Source: Cupriavidus agavae
Lineage (GTDB): Bacteria; Pseudomonadota; Gammaproteobacteria; Burkholderiales; Burkholderiaceae
Assembly (NCBI RefSeq): GCF_004217045.1
Contig: NZ_SGXM01000006.1
Span: 181,137 to 245,136 of the forward strand
Length of the DNA stretch: 64,000 bases
Direction of reading: 5' to 3'
In this document: piece by piece, positions 28,494 to 37,532 of the stretch
Layout of the letters: each line of letters starts with the position of its first letter
How positions within the stretch are numbered: position 1 is the first letter of the stretch
Notes under the pieces: model-generated
What the model saw: only the letters and a program-made list of their open reading frames with translations
The model's database searches: none
What the model was told of the DNA's origin: nothing
Position numbers and translations under genes: made by a program

Positions 28494-29477
28494 ATGAACT
28501 GCAAGATGTATCTCGTGACCGCGCTCGCGGCGGCGACCTTGGCCTGCGCACTCACTCCTGTCGCGGCAGCGGCGGCCGAAGCTTATCCCTGCCCGACCCT
28601 GCGGCTCGTATCCCCTTACCCGCCCGGTGGTACCACCGATATCCTCGCGCGCATTGTTTCGCCCGGACTATCCAAGCGACTTGGCGTCACCGTCATCGTC
28701 GACAACAAGGGCGGCGCCAGCAGCAATATTGGCACTGAGTTCGTCTCGCGTGCCAAGCCGGATGGCTGCACCGCACTGCTCGGGAACAACACCGGGATTG
28801 TCATCAACCGGAACCTCTACAAGCTGAAGCTCGACCCGACTCAAGCATTGGCTCCAGTGCGCGAAGTAGCGTCGGTTCCGCTCGTCCTTTACGTCAATGC
28901 GTCGCTACCTGTGAAGACTGTGGGACAACTGGTCGACATGACCAAGGCCGCTCCCGGAAAGTACAGCTACGCCTCCGGCGGAAGCGGCAGCCCGCAACAT
29001 CTCGCAGGCGAAATGCTGAAGCTCGAGCGTCAGCTCGATATGGTGCACGTCCCCTATCGTGGCCAGGGGCCCGCGTTGAGCGACGTCATTGCCGGCCAAG
29101 TACCCATTGCATTCGAAACGACGACGGCCATCGCCCCGCACATCAAGTCTGGAAAGCTCCGTGTGCTGGCAACCACCGGTGCAAAGCGCTCGAAGACGCT
29201 GCCCGATGTTCCGACGCTGCAGGAATCAGGGTTCCCTGGCTTCGTCATCGAGAATTGGTACGGCTTGTTCGTGCCTGCAGAAACGCCTGCACCGCTTATT
29301 CAGCGGCTGAATGCAGAACTCAATGCGGTCCTCACCGAACCCGACATTGCATCGAAGCTTAGCGACTTGGGTTCTGGCGACGTTCACGGCACGCCTGCTC
29401 AGTTCCGCGCTTTCATCACGAAAGAGATGCCGTACTGGGAATCGCTGGTCAAACGCTCCGGCGCGACGGTCGACTGA
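28494..29477 (+). CDS. Bug/TctC-family periplasmic receptor
   Basis: A 327-residue receptor with signal peptide (about residues 1-25, ending in Ala-rich AAAAA-like sequence) and the motif LVSPYPPGGTTDILARIV. ACGGAGA precedes the ATG. It is sandwiched between two RraA-like aldolase genes, so it probably binds the carboxylate they degrade. A CPTLRL segment carries an unusual Cys after the signal peptide. No TctAB partners are nearby. Confidence 0.9.
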   Translation: MNCKMYLVTALAAATLACALTPVAAAAAEAYPCPTLRLVSPYPPGGTTDILARIVSPGLSKRLGVTVIVDNKGGASSNIGTEFVSRAKPDGCTALLGNNTGIVINRNLYKLKLDPTQALAPVREVASVPLVLYVNASLPVKTVGQLVDMTKAAPGKYSYASGGSGSPQHLAGEMLKLERQLDMVHVPYRGQGPALSDVIAGQVPIAFETTTAIAPHIKSGKLRVLATTGAKRSKTLPDVPTLQESGFPGFVIENWYGLFVPAETPAPLIQRLNAELNAVLTEPDIASKLSDLGSGDVHGTPAQFRAFITKEMPYWESLVKRSGATVD

Positions 29478-29504
29478 ACATCAACGAATTCGGAATTTAC
29501 TGAA

Positions 29505-30152
29505 ATGACTCATACCGCTACCGCTGACCAACTCCAGCGCCTCTTGCGCCTTGGCACCGCCACCATCCACGAAGCTCAGGGCCAGCGCGGCGCTGTAGAT
29601 TCGGCTATTGCGCCCCTGGACCCTTCGATGCGAGTCGCCGGTCCCGCACTGACCATCGACATCCGGCCCGGCGACAACCTGATGATTCACTATGCGTTGA
29701 CGAAGGCGCGACCGGGAGATGTCCTAGTGGTCGATGCCAAGCAATTCGTCAACGCCGGACCATGGGGTGATGTGCTGACGTTCGCAGCACAGAAAATCGG
29801 CATAGCCGGCCTGGTCATCGACGGTGCCGTTCGCGATGCGACAAATATCGTGGAAATGGGCTTCCCCGTATTCTGCCGCGGTCTCAGCATCCGCGGGACC
29901 AACAAGGTTCAGCCCGGTCGCCTGAACGTGCCCGTTGTGGTTGGTGGTGCTCCAATCAATCCCGGTGACATCATCGTCGGCGACCGCGACGGGCTTGTCG
30001 TCGTAGCATCGGATGAACTCCAAACGGTCATCGATGCAAGCGAAGCCCGGGAGGAGAAGGAAGCTGAAATGCGGAAGAAGCTTGAACAAGGCGCTACGAT
30101 GGTCGAGCTGCTTGGACTGCAAACAACCCTCGATTCTTACGGGTTGCGGTGA
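29505..30152 (+). CDS. RraA-like protein, paralog 2
   Basis: A 215-residue RraA-family protein with the fold motifs GDNLMIHYAL and WGDVLTFAAQKIGIAGLVID. The metal/substrate Arg-Asp is present (VRDATN) but the following acidic residue is Asn. It ends the first aldolase operon, 27 bases after the Bug gene. Aldolase or decarboxylase activity is possible but less certain than for paralog 1. Confidence 0.85.
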   Translation: MTHTATADQLQRLLRLGTATIHEAQGQRGAVDSAIAPLDPSMRVAGPALTIDIRPGDNLMIHYALTKARPGDVLVVDAKQFVNAGPWGDVLTFAAQKIGIAGLVIDGAVRDATNIVEMGFPVFCRGLSIRGTNKVQPGRLNVPVVVGGAPINPGDIIVGDRDGLVVVASDELQTVIDASEAREEKEAEMRKKLEQGATMVELLGLQTTLDSYGLR

Positions 30153-30722
30153 GCTACCATCCAAGAGCACAGCCCTATAAAAACGAGTCGAGAAACCTGT
30201 AAGCCAGACACGACTGCAGAATTCCGACTCGCTTTCCTCATGGGCATCGTTCTCCTGAGTGCAGCCAGCTCGCTACATTCAGGCGAGGAGGCAGACGTTG
30301 GCGAATCTCCTGGCCACGTAGTTCCCCGAAGCCACAACTCGGCAATCAATACTGATGGCGAATCCAGCGCGACTCTACGGCTTTCGCGACTAAAGACCAC
30401 GCCCAACATCTCCTGAGCGGTCTGTTGGCTCAAAATTTCAGGAGGCGTCCGGGGAGCAAAGCCTCCAAAGCGACCGGACGCCATTTTTCTAAAATACTGA
30501 GGATATGCTTAGGATACTCCTTGAGTCTCTTTCTTGGCTCACACATTGGTCCCGGAGTAACCCTCGCCTCCTATCCGCTACGCCTACATCCGAACGTTCT
30601 AGTCTCACCAGGAACTGCTTCACAGTGGGCAGCCAGGGCGGAGAGAACTGTGTTGATTTCCGCAGCGGCGGTATGATGCTCCAGTTGGCATCTTGGATGC
30701 CTGCTCCATAACGTGACGCCCC
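30153..30722. other. intergenic stretch, no gene seen
   Basis: About 570 bases. The only clear element is the large inverted repeat with T-tract at 30444-30490; frames on either strand do not show family features. Confidence 0.35.
30444..30490 (+). terminator. terminator with branched stem
   Basis: GGCGTCCGG and CCGGACGCC (9 bp, perfect) enclose a second hairpin GGAG...CTCC and are followed by ATTTTTCT. It lies 290 bases after the aldolase operon, so it may end that transcript or a small RNA. Confidence 0.65.
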
Positions 30723-31124
30723 GTGGATAACGAAACCTACCTGCAGTTCGATGCTCTGCAAGCCCTCGCCCACCGTACGGATGCCGTAACGAAGGATTGT
30801 GCGTGCGCTGCTCCTGAGCTCGATGAATGGACTTCGGTACCCGTCTCCTTCCCAGAGCAACAGCTTCGCGTCATCGGCACCCTGGTCCGAGACGCATACA
30901 CCGAAGCAACCTATGAGGAATATCACCCTCAGGGCACCACACTCTGGTCAGCCGATGCTCCTATTGCTCCCCTCTACTTTCCTTACAACCGCTGCACCGT
31001 CTCGGAGTGCGAGGTCTGCGAGCGTGCTTATCTACGCTACGTAGAGGGCGGCGGGTACTTCGTCGACTCGCGCATACGACGACTGAGAGCGAGTGTACTC
31101 AGGGACGCCCCACTCTCGATTTGA
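30723..31124 (+). CDS. conserved small protein with C-terminal Cys pair
   Basis: A 133-residue protein from a GTG start. The C-terminal part (LYFPYNRCTVSECEVCERAY, then LRYVEGGGYFVDSRIR) has a Cys-x5-Cys-x2-Cys pattern seen in small hypothetical proteins of Burkholderia and Ralstonia relatives. This suggests a metal-binding knuckle. Function unknown. It stands alone, facing the RraA operon on the other strand. Confidence 0.6.
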   Translation: MDNETYLQFDALQALAHRTDAVTKDCACAAPELDEWTSVPVSFPEQQLRVIGTLVRDAYTEATYEEYHPQGTTLWSADAPIAPLYFPYNRCTVSECEVCERAYLRYVEGGGYFVDSRIRRLRASVLRDAPLSI

Positions 31125-31134
31125 GGGAGAGCGG

Positions 31135-31170
31135 GAGCATTGGCCAGAGCTCAAAGTGCGGCCAATGCTC
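31135..31170. terminator. possible bidirectional terminator (perfect inverted repeat)
   Basis: GAGCATTGGCC and GGCCAATGCTC are perfect 11-base arms around a 14-base loop, placed exactly between two convergent genes. No T-tract follows on either side, so it may act as a processing or stalling structure. Confidence 0.45.
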
Positions 31171-31189
31171 ATACTAGCGGGGCCGAGAA

Positions 31190-31840
31190 TTAGGCGCCCT
31201 GCCTCCAAGCCGAAAGACCCAGAAGCTCGAGCGTCGTACGCCCCTTGGTCAACTCGTCCATGATGCGCGCTTCCTTGTCGAAGCGGCCCTGCCCGCTATC
31301 GAGCGTTGCATTCACGTGCGCTGCGGGGATAACCACCACGCCATCGTCGTCAGCTACCACTAGGTCACCGCTCGCAACCGGCGTGCCGGTGAAGCTTAAA
31401 GGCTGGCCGACGGATGGAACGCTGGCCTTGATGGTTCCGCGTACCGAGATGCCACGGGTGAACACGGGAAACCGACGGGCGGTAAGCGCCGCAATGTCGC
31501 GGACACCTCCATCGATGACCAAGCCCACGACGCCAGCTGCCTCGGCGGCAACCGTCAGAACCTCGCCCCAGTAGCCGGCCACGAAGCCGCCCGTCTTCAC
31601 GACCAGTACGCTACCGCGCGGCACCTTCTCCATGGCCACATGAATGGCCAAATTATCGCCCGGCGAGCATTCCAGCGGATACGCAGGGCCAGCCACGGAG
31701 GCGCCAGGCCAAATCGTGCGGACCAGCGGGTCAACGGACGCCGTGGCGATGCCGCAGGCTTCGAACAGGGTCGATGTACCCAGCTTGCGTGCCTGCTCCA
31801 GCTGAGCGGCGCTATAGGGATTTTGCGATGCGGACATCAT
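31190..31840 (-). CDS. RraA-like protein, paralog 3
   Basis: A 216-residue RraA-family protein (GDNLAIHVAMEKVPRGSVLV, WGEVLTVAAEAAGVVG, then GGVRDIAAL). Arg-Asp is kept, the downstream acidic residue is replaced by Ala. It resembles paralog 2 most closely. It ends the long AcnX operon and overlaps the upstream paralog by four bases, so the two are translationally coupled. Confidence 0.85.
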   Translation of the reverse strand: MMSASQNPYSAAQLEQARKLGTSTLFEACGIATASVDPLVRTIWPGASVAGPAYPLECSPGDNLAIHVAMEKVPRGSVLVVKTGGFVAGYWGEVLTVAAEAAGVVGLVIDGGVRDIAALTARRFPVFTRGISVRGTIKASVPSVGQPLSFTGTPVASGDLVVADDDGVVVIPAAHVNATLDSGQGRFDKEARIMDELTKGRTTLELLGLSAWRQGA

Positions 31841-32514
31841 GCCTTCCTTTGCAGCGTGTGGTAGCCCAGTGCTTCACGCGCCTGGCCGAGGGTCTTGCCT
31901 TGAGCGATCTGCTCGCGAATCTTCGATTCCACACCTTCGATGCTGCGAGCAACGTCCGCAACTTCACGGGCGCGACCTCGGGGGACCACAACCACTCCAT
32001 TGGCGTCGGCGACAACGATATCGCGTGCGGCGACGCGAGCGGTGCCGATGGACACCGGCACGTTCACGCCTTCGACCTGGACACGGTCCTTGCCGGTACG
32101 CATGAAGCGGCCACGCGTGAACAGCGGGTAATTGTCGCCCAGCGCCTTCGATACGTCGCGGCACACGCCGTCGATGACGGTGGCACGGATGCGACGCAGA
32201 CCAGCGTATTGGGTCATGATGTCTCCCCACACGGTGCAGTCGGTGCGGCCATCGTTGTCCAGCACGACAATGTCGCCTTCTGCCACGTCATCGATGAAAT
32301 CGCCAACCGAGCCGGCCGGGGTTGTTGCCGAAACGTACTTGACGGTGAAAGCCGGGCCGATGATGGTGCCCTTGTAGTTGTCCAGCGGTGCGATACCAAG
32401 GCACTGGCCCGGCAGGCCCAGTTTGTCCATAGCATCCGACACGCCCGGCGTGTCCAGACCTTCGAACAGAGCAATCAGCTCCTTGTCTTCTGCGTTCATG
32501 GCAGGTGCGCTCAT
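31837..32514 (-). CDS. RraA-like protein, paralog 4
   Basis: A 225-residue RraA-family protein, closest to paralog 1 by eye (MDKLGLPGQCLGIAPLD, WGDIMTQYAGL, RFMRTGKDRVQVEGV). The catalytic stretch reads CRDVSK, so the acidic residue found in paralog 1 is Lys. It overlaps both neighbours by four bases. The three adjacent paralogs may form a hetero-oligomer, since RraA proteins are trimers or hexamers; that is inference. Confidence 0.85.
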   Translation of the reverse strand: MSAPAMNAEDKELIALFEGLDTPGVSDAMDKLGLPGQCLGIAPLDNYKGTIIGPAFTVKYVSATTPAGSVGDFIDDVAEGDIVVLDNDGRTDCTVWGDIMTQYAGLRRIRATVIDGVCRDVSKALGDNYPLFTRGRFMRTGKDRVQVEGVNVPVSIGTARVAARDIVVADANGVVVVPRGRAREVADVARSIEGVESKIREQIAQGKTLGQAREALGYHTLQRKA

Positions 32515-33182
32515 TTTTTGTCCCCTTGATTGATAGCTTCGAATTCCTTGTCGTGCATGACTTCGGCGACAGAGCGACCTGCGCGCACAGCTTCCACCAT
32601 GCCGTCCTGGCGACGGGCAATACGCTCGCCCATGTCGAGCACTTCCTCGATACTTGCGGCCGGGACGAAGACCGTGCCGCAGCGGTCGGCGATGACGTAG
32701 TCGTCTTCGTGCACAGTCACGCCACGAACTTCCACGGGCTCACCGGAGCCGGTCTGGATGACGCGGTTGCGCGCGCTGATCATCGTGATACCGCGGCCAT
32801 ACACCGGGTAGCCAATCGATTCGCTGCCCTCGATGTCACGACTGAAGCCGTCAATGACAGAACCGCGAATCTTCTTCGACACCGCGGCGTTGGCAAGGAT
32901 GTCGCCCCAGCAGGAAATGCCGTCGATGCCGCCTGAAATCACGAGAATGCGGTCGTCAGTCGTGACTGCGTCGATAACTGGAGAAATCAGGTGGACCGTC
33001 GGCTTGGCGTCAGCCTTCGGGCCGAGCTGAATCGTGCTGGCACGGCCGACAATCATCGGGCAGTCCCACAGCGGACGCAGGCCATGCGTGGCGCCGGGCA
33101 TCCCCAGAAAGTCGAGTGCGTCCGAGACGGTATTGGTGTCGAGCCGCGCAAGGCGCTCGAGCAAGGAAGGGTTGCTCTTCAC
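32511..33182 (-). CDS. RraA-like protein, paralog 5
   Basis: A 223-residue RraA-family protein (LDTNTVSDALDFLGMPGATH, WGDILANAAVSKKIRG, FSRDIEG). Arg-Asp is present and the next acidic position is shifted (Ile-Glu-Gly). I chose the GTG at 33182 because AGAGGAAC precedes it; an upstream in-frame codon at 33245 would add 21 unlikely residues. It follows the beta-propeller lipoprotein gene. Confidence 0.82.
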   Translation of the reverse strand: MKSNPSLLERLARLDTNTVSDALDFLGMPGATHGLRPLWDCPMIVGRASTIQLGPKADAKPTVHLISPVIDAVTTDDRILVISGGIDGISCWGDILANAAVSKKIRGSVIDGFSRDIEGSESIGYPVYGRGITMISARNRVIQTGSGEPVEVRGVTVHEDDYVIADRCGTVFVPAASIEEVLDMGERIARRQDGMVEAVRAGRSVAEVMHDKEFEAINQGDKK

Positions 33183-33261
33183 GTTCGTTCCTCTATTGAT
33201 TAGCAGTTCCAGGTAGTTGCTTTTCCCTGGGGACTCATTGCCCATTTGCAGTGCCGTTCCG

Positions 33262-34446
33262 TTAGCGCCAGAGCTTCAGTGCAGAAGGCGCCCCATCCAT
33301 TTGCAGTCGCTCGCCGCTGTCTGCCAGCGTCCCACTCGTATTGCGGTAGAGCCGGATTTGACGGTTGGCTGCGTCTTGCACGAGCACGGCGCTCCCGTCC
33401 GGCGAGAAGGCATGGCCCTGCAGCCATTGCCCGCCGACGACCTGTGCCGTCGGACGCAGGCGGCTGTCTTCGATGGTGAACAAGCGGTAGCGCGCAGTCC
33501 CATGGAAAGGCGAGGTCTGCGCCTTGTTGCTGCCGTCAATAACCGTCACGCCAAGCGACCGGCTGTCAGGGGAGAAAAAGATGCCTTCCGGTGTCTGGCC
33601 AACCGTCACCGTGTCGACGACCCACGGCTGCTTGGCTCGCAGATCAATCAGGCTGACAGTGTCGGCATCGCCCTGGCCGCCACCGAGGTTGGTCACCGCA
33701 GCCCAGGAGCCGTCAGGAGAGATGTCCAACCCATAGGGACGAAGGCCAGCGTAGACCTCGCGCTGCTCCAGCGTGACCGTGCGGCCATCGATTGCCAGCA
33801 GGCTGACCCGGTTGTCGCCATCCCGGCTAACTAGCGCACGACGTCCGTCCGGCGTGAAAGCGACGTGTGCCGGACCGGACTTCTCCCCCAGTTGAACCTT
33901 ACCAACGACTTCCACCTTCTCGCCCTCCATGGAGAGGACCGACACCGATCCCTCGGTGCGATTGGCCACAAGTGCCAGATTGCCCGCCCGGTTGATGGAA
34001 ATGCCCGATGCGCCGGCGCCGGTGTGGACGCTGCCAACGACGCGCGGACCCGCAGCGCCACTCGGGTCTAGCGCCACGATGGACACCAGGTCGTAGGTCA
34101 CCACTTTCGACGCATCGGCCGGGTCACGACGAGTCGATGCACTGACCAGTGCTACACGCCCGCCAGGGGCGATGGCAATGGAGCTCGGTGGCCCCACCAG
34201 CGATGTCGGCATGGCCACTTGCTGCGCCACCCGCAATTGGCCGCCGGACAGCACAATGACCGCCAGGGAGTCGTCCGCCTTCCGAACAAACGGCTTGCCG
34301 TCGTTCAAGCCTGCGCGGCCGTCCTGCACCGAGAGGTAGTACGAAGCCTGTTTCTGCGTTGCCGGCGTAGTCGCGCAGGCCGCCAGGACCGCTACTGCGA
34401 CGACTACCAGGGCATAGCGCGGGAACATCATCGAGACGTTGGACAT
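33262..34446 (-). CDS. beta-propeller lipoprotein (YVTN/lactonase-like)
   Basis: A 394-residue protein. A lipoprotein signal peptide ends in VLAACATTP, so Cys about residue 24 is the lipid site. The rest shows repeating propeller blades (ISINRAGNLALVANRTEGSV, VAFTPDGRRALVSRDGDNRV, LDISPDGSWAAVTNLGGG), as in YVTN-repeat or 6-phosphogluconolactonase-like proteins. ATG 34446 is preferred to an upstream codon inside the Bug gene. Its role in an acid-catabolic operon is unknown; a lactonase or binding role is possible. Confidence 0.8.
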   Translation of the reverse strand: MSNVSMMFPRYALVVVAVAVLAACATTPATQKQASYYLSVQDGRAGLNDGKPFVRKADDSLAVIVLSGGQLRVAQQVAMPTSLVGPPSSIAIAPGGRVALVSASTRRDPADASKVVTYDLVSIVALDPSGAAGPRVVGSVHTGAGASGISINRAGNLALVANRTEGSVSVLSMEGEKVEVVGKVQLGEKSGPAHVAFTPDGRRALVSRDGDNRVSLLAIDGRTVTLEQREVYAGLRPYGLDISPDGSWAAVTNLGGGQGDADTVSLIDLRAKQPWVVDTVTVGQTPEGIFFSPDSRSLGVTVIDGSNKAQTSPFHGTARYRLFTIEDSRLRPTAQVVGGQWLQGHAFSPDGSAVLVQDAANRQIRLYRNTSGTLADSGERLQMDGAPSALKLWR

Positions 34447-34462
34447 ATCGGTCGCCTCTTCG

Positions 34463-35431
34463 TCATTCGATGTTCGCGCCTGACAGCTTGACGAGCTTGC
34501 CCCACTTGTCGATTTCCGAATCGACAATCTTCATGAACTCGGGCGGTGCATTGCCGACCGGGGTCGAGCCCTGGTCCGTCAGGTTCTTGCGCACTACCGG
34601 GTCTTGCAGCACCTTCTGAATGCCGGCGGCCAGCTTGTCGACGATGGCCTGCGGCGTACTGGCTGGAGCAAAAACGCCGTTCCACAGCGTCACCTCGAAG
34701 CCCGGCAACAATTCCGAAATGGACGGCACATTGGGCAGGCGTGCCGAGCGGCTCTTCGTGGTGACAGCTAGCGGACGCAATTTTCCACCATCGATGAACG
34801 GTAGGATCTCGACCATCGGCGCGAAAACGGCTTGAATCTGACCGCCAATCAGGTCAGCATTCGCCGGTGCACCACCTTTGTAAGGCACGTGCAGCATGTC
34901 GCCATGGGCCATGCTATTGAACAGCGCGCCCGACAGATGGGAGGCAGTGCCATTGCCGGCGGAGCCATAGGTAATCGGCCCTTTCTTCTTCTCCACGTAT
35001 TCGATGAACTCAGGCAACGTTCTCGCCGGGACGTTGTTGTTCACCACAAGCACGTTCGGAATCAGAGCAACTTGCGAAACCGGAATGAGGTCCTTGCGCA
35101 GGTCGAAACCCATGTTCTTGTAGAGCGTCACGTTGGAGGCAATCGTGCTCGTCGCCATCAGCAGCGTGTAGCCATCCGGATTCGCCTTCGCAACGTACGC
35201 AGCGCCGATATTGCCGCCGGCACCCGCGCGGTTTTCCACGATAATCTGCTGCTTGATTACCTTGCCGAGCTTCTCGGCCAGCAGACGTGCGGTCGAGTCG
35301 GTGCTGCCGCCAGCAGCCAAGGGCACCACCAGCGTGATGGGCTTCTGAGCAGGCCATTCGTTGGCATTTGCAGTCAGGCTCGCAATCGCCGCGCAGGCGG
35401 CGACAGCGACGTGGGTGAAACGTCGAGTCAT
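34463..35431 (-). CDS. Bug/TctC-family periplasmic receptor
   Basis: A 322-residue receptor with signal peptide (ending ANA) and motifs WPAQKPITLVVPLAAGGSTD and IVENRAGAGGNIGAAYV. The ATG at 35431 is preferred because GGAGA lies five bases before it. It sits between the AcnX genes and the propeller lipoprotein in one operon, suggesting it captures the AcnX pathway substrate. No membrane transporter genes accompany it. Confidence 0.9.
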   Translation of the reverse strand: MTRRFTHVAVAACAAIASLTANANEWPAQKPITLVVPLAAGGSTDSTARLLAEKLGKVIKQQIIVENRAGAGGNIGAAYVAKANPDGYTLLMATSTIASNVTLYKNMGFDLRKDLIPVSQVALIPNVLVVNNNVPARTLPEFIEYVEKKKGPITYGSAGNGTASHLSGALFNSMAHGDMLHVPYKGGAPANADLIGGQIQAVFAPMVEILPFIDGGKLRPLAVTTKSRSARLPNVPSISELLPGFEVTLWNGVFAPASTPQAIVDKLAAGIQKVLQDPVVRKNLTDQGSTPVGNAPPEFMKIVDSEIDKWGKLVKLSGANIE

Positions 35432-35563
35432 GGTTGTCTCCATTGGTGGCTTTTTCTTTACGAATGCGCTGAGAGGTCAGCGCATCTGCAAATCGGCTTT
35501 AATGCCAGCCCATCGCTTGTTATTTGGGGTCGCAATGGTGCTTAAAACTGCGGAACGTTCGGA

Positions 35564-35995
35564 CTACTCCAACTCACGTTCGCTGGTCACAGAGACCGTG
35601 CCTGCGTCGGCATCGAGTTCGATGTAGTCGCCGGTTGCGATGGCCGTTGTCGGGTTCTGGTCCAAGCCGGCAACAACGGGAATGCTCCCGATAATCGCGC
35701 CAATCGTTGTGATGGGCTCGGGGTCCACCTGGATGAATGCCACAGGCGCGGTACCGCGAGAAACCATGTCGTAAATCTTGTACGAGCCGCCCGTGGAGCC
35801 CTTGCCGGTGCGGAACACGAGCACCTTGCCAGCAATGTTTACGCCTTCGAGCTCGTGTCCAGGTTCCGTGACCACGCCCGTATAGTTGTCTACGCCGCCG
35901 TTGAAACTGATGGCTTCGCTCGTCACCACCGCTTCACCCTTGGCCTTGCCAGTGACAATCTTGCGGCCCTGCAGGACAAATTTCGTGGTTGTCAT
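35564..35995 (-). CDS. aconitase X swivel subunit (DUF126)
   Basis: A 143-residue protein of the AcnX small-subunit/swivel family (AEAISFNGGVDNYTGVV-like segment, GKVLVFRTGKGSTGGSYKIY, then PIVAGLD-type end SIPVVAGLDQNPTT). It completes the active site of the large subunit. GGAGG lies before the ATG, and only five bases separate it from the large subunit gene. Bacterial two-subunit AcnX enzymes are known as cis-3-hydroxy-L-proline dehydratases; the substrate here is unproved. Confidence 0.88.
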   Translation of the reverse strand: MTTTKFVLQGRKIVTGKAKGEAVVTSEAISFNGGVDNYTGVVTEPGHELEGVNIAGKVLVFRTGKGSTGGSYKIYDMVSRGTAPVAFIQVDPEPITTIGAIIGSIPVVAGLDQNPTTAIATGDYIELDADAGTVSVTSERELE

Positions 35996-36000
35996 GATGC

Positions 36001-37242
36001 TTACCTCCAGACGCCAGCGACGGCGGCGTTCATGACTCGTTGCAGATTCCCGTAGTGCGTGGGCAGGCCAAACTGGCCCGGCGCATAAAATGCCATCTTT
36101 GCGGAGTTGGTCGTGAGCGTTCTGTAGCCCTTTGCGGGTGCAATCACGCGACTGCGTGCCAGGAACGGGCAGGTTTCGCGCACCACCACGCCGCCTGCAT
36201 CTTCGATGGTCTTGATGTAGCCCATGCGTTCCGCCATCGCATACATGGCGCCCGCCGTGGTGACCCACAGGGTAATGTCCTTGTGAACCGTCTTGCCTTC
36301 CAACGCTTCTGCAACTTCGCGGATTTCCTGGACCGACGCATTGGGACAGCCAACGAGAATCCAGTCCACGTGGTCGGTCGGCTCCTTGTTCAGTGCGGCC
36401 TCAGCTTGCTCCTTCTCTGCCTGGCCGAACACCAGCACCTTTTCTGGTTCGCCGCCGCCGAACGCTTCCTCGAGCGTCGGGGCTTCCGGCGTTACGCCCA
36501 CCGCGTGGAACATGCTCACTGCGCCCGAGGCGGCCAGCGCCGCGCTCAACGCTTTGAGCTCTTCCAGCGTCGGCGTGGTCGGGATGCCAGTGAACACCGG
36601 AGTGTCCTGGCCAGCAATTTTGCCGGCGAAGTAGCCGAGCGTGCCGTAGTCCGTCATATCGCTGAGCGGCACTTCTACCTTGATGAGGAATTTGCCGTAG
36701 CGGTTTTCCTTCAGGTGAAAGCCATATTCAGGCGTACGACCGGTCAGCGCCGATGCAAGTCCGCTCGGACCACCTTCACGGTTGGTGCGCGCACCGCAGA
36801 CGGAGTTCGCGTAGACCACTGCCGACGATTCGCCCCAGGCCATGTGCTCACCGAAACGCGGCGAGTTGCCGGTCAGGTAGGGAATACAGGTGTTGCAGGT
36901 GTTCGCGCCCATGTCGGCATAGGCATCTGTGAGGCGAGTCTGTAGGACCGCATCCGATTCGGGAATGCCGATGTCCTTCCACTGGGTCGGGTCGACGGCC
37001 GTCGGGTTGGTCGTGACGCGGGTGACGAAGGTACCGCCTTGCTTGCGGATGTCTTCGACGAAGCGCGTGCCCGCCTCTTCGGCAACCAACACGGAAGAGC
37101 CAGCCATGTGTACGTTGTTGACTGGAACGAGCCGGGCGGCTCCGAAGCTCTCGCCCAAGGCCACCAGGATTTCCATGGCCTTTTTGACGGCGGGACCTTT
37201 GTTCCCATTCAACATCTGAGTCTCTTCTTCAGTCAGCAACAT
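36001..37242 (-). CDS. aconitase X catalytic subunit (DUF521)
   Basis: A 413-residue AcnX large subunit with conserved TTNPTAVD, CNTCIPYLTGNSPRFGEH, NSVCGARTNREGGPSG and VGCPNAS segments; their Cys residues would hold the iron-sulfur cluster. It dehydrates a hydroxy acid. GGAGA precedes the ATG. It opens a seven-gene operon (AcnX large, small, Bug, lipoprotein, three RraA) and is divergent from a LysR gene. No pyrroline reductase, as expected for hydroxyproline use, is nearby. Confidence 0.9.
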   Translation of the reverse strand: MLLTEEETQMLNGNKGPAVKKAMEILVALGESFGAARLVPVNNVHMAGSSVLVAEEAGTRFVEDIRKQGGTFVTRVTTNPTAVDPTQWKDIGIPESDAVLQTRLTDAYADMGANTCNTCIPYLTGNSPRFGEHMAWGESSAVVYANSVCGARTNREGGPSGLASALTGRTPEYGFHLKENRYGKFLIKVEVPLSDMTDYGTLGYFAGKIAGQDTPVFTGIPTTPTLEELKALSAALAASGAVSMFHAVGVTPEAPTLEEAFGGGEPEKVLVFGQAEKEQAEAALNKEPTDHVDWILVGCPNASVQEIREVAEALEGKTVHKDITLWVTTAGAMYAMAERMGYIKTIEDAGGVVVRETCPFLARSRVIAPAKGYRTLTTNSAKMAFYAPGQFGLPTHYGNLQRVMNAAVAGVWR

Positions 37243-37532
37243 ACCGATGTCTCCGTGTTCTCCCCTACCGCAGTTACGGCCTACGGGGCCCGGGAAGCCA
37301 AGCTATCCGCGGGTTGAAATCGTCGCGTGCAGCCCCACGGATGACCAAGGTGATGCCGAGTGTTTGCATCGCCGCTGCTTTGTGGGGAGCACCTTCTTTG
37401 TTGGGCCGCCATCGCAGGCAGTCGAGGTATGGATGTATTTTGGTTCTCGATTTACGGAAGAAAAAGCGATAAATTGGAATCCATATACATTCTTTTTTGC
37501 GATGTTTCCGGGAAGATTTCAGGAGCCGACAG

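Noticed and set aside
30137..30926. Minus-strand frames of 115 and 145 codons over the RraA trailer and the small conserved gene
   Set aside because: They overlap the better supported plus-strand gene at 30723 and a terminator; no motif is seen.
37440..37490. ATTTA-N15-TAAAT arms before the LysR gene at 37533
   Set aside because: Arms are only five bases in AT-rich DNA, too weak to list as an operator on their own.
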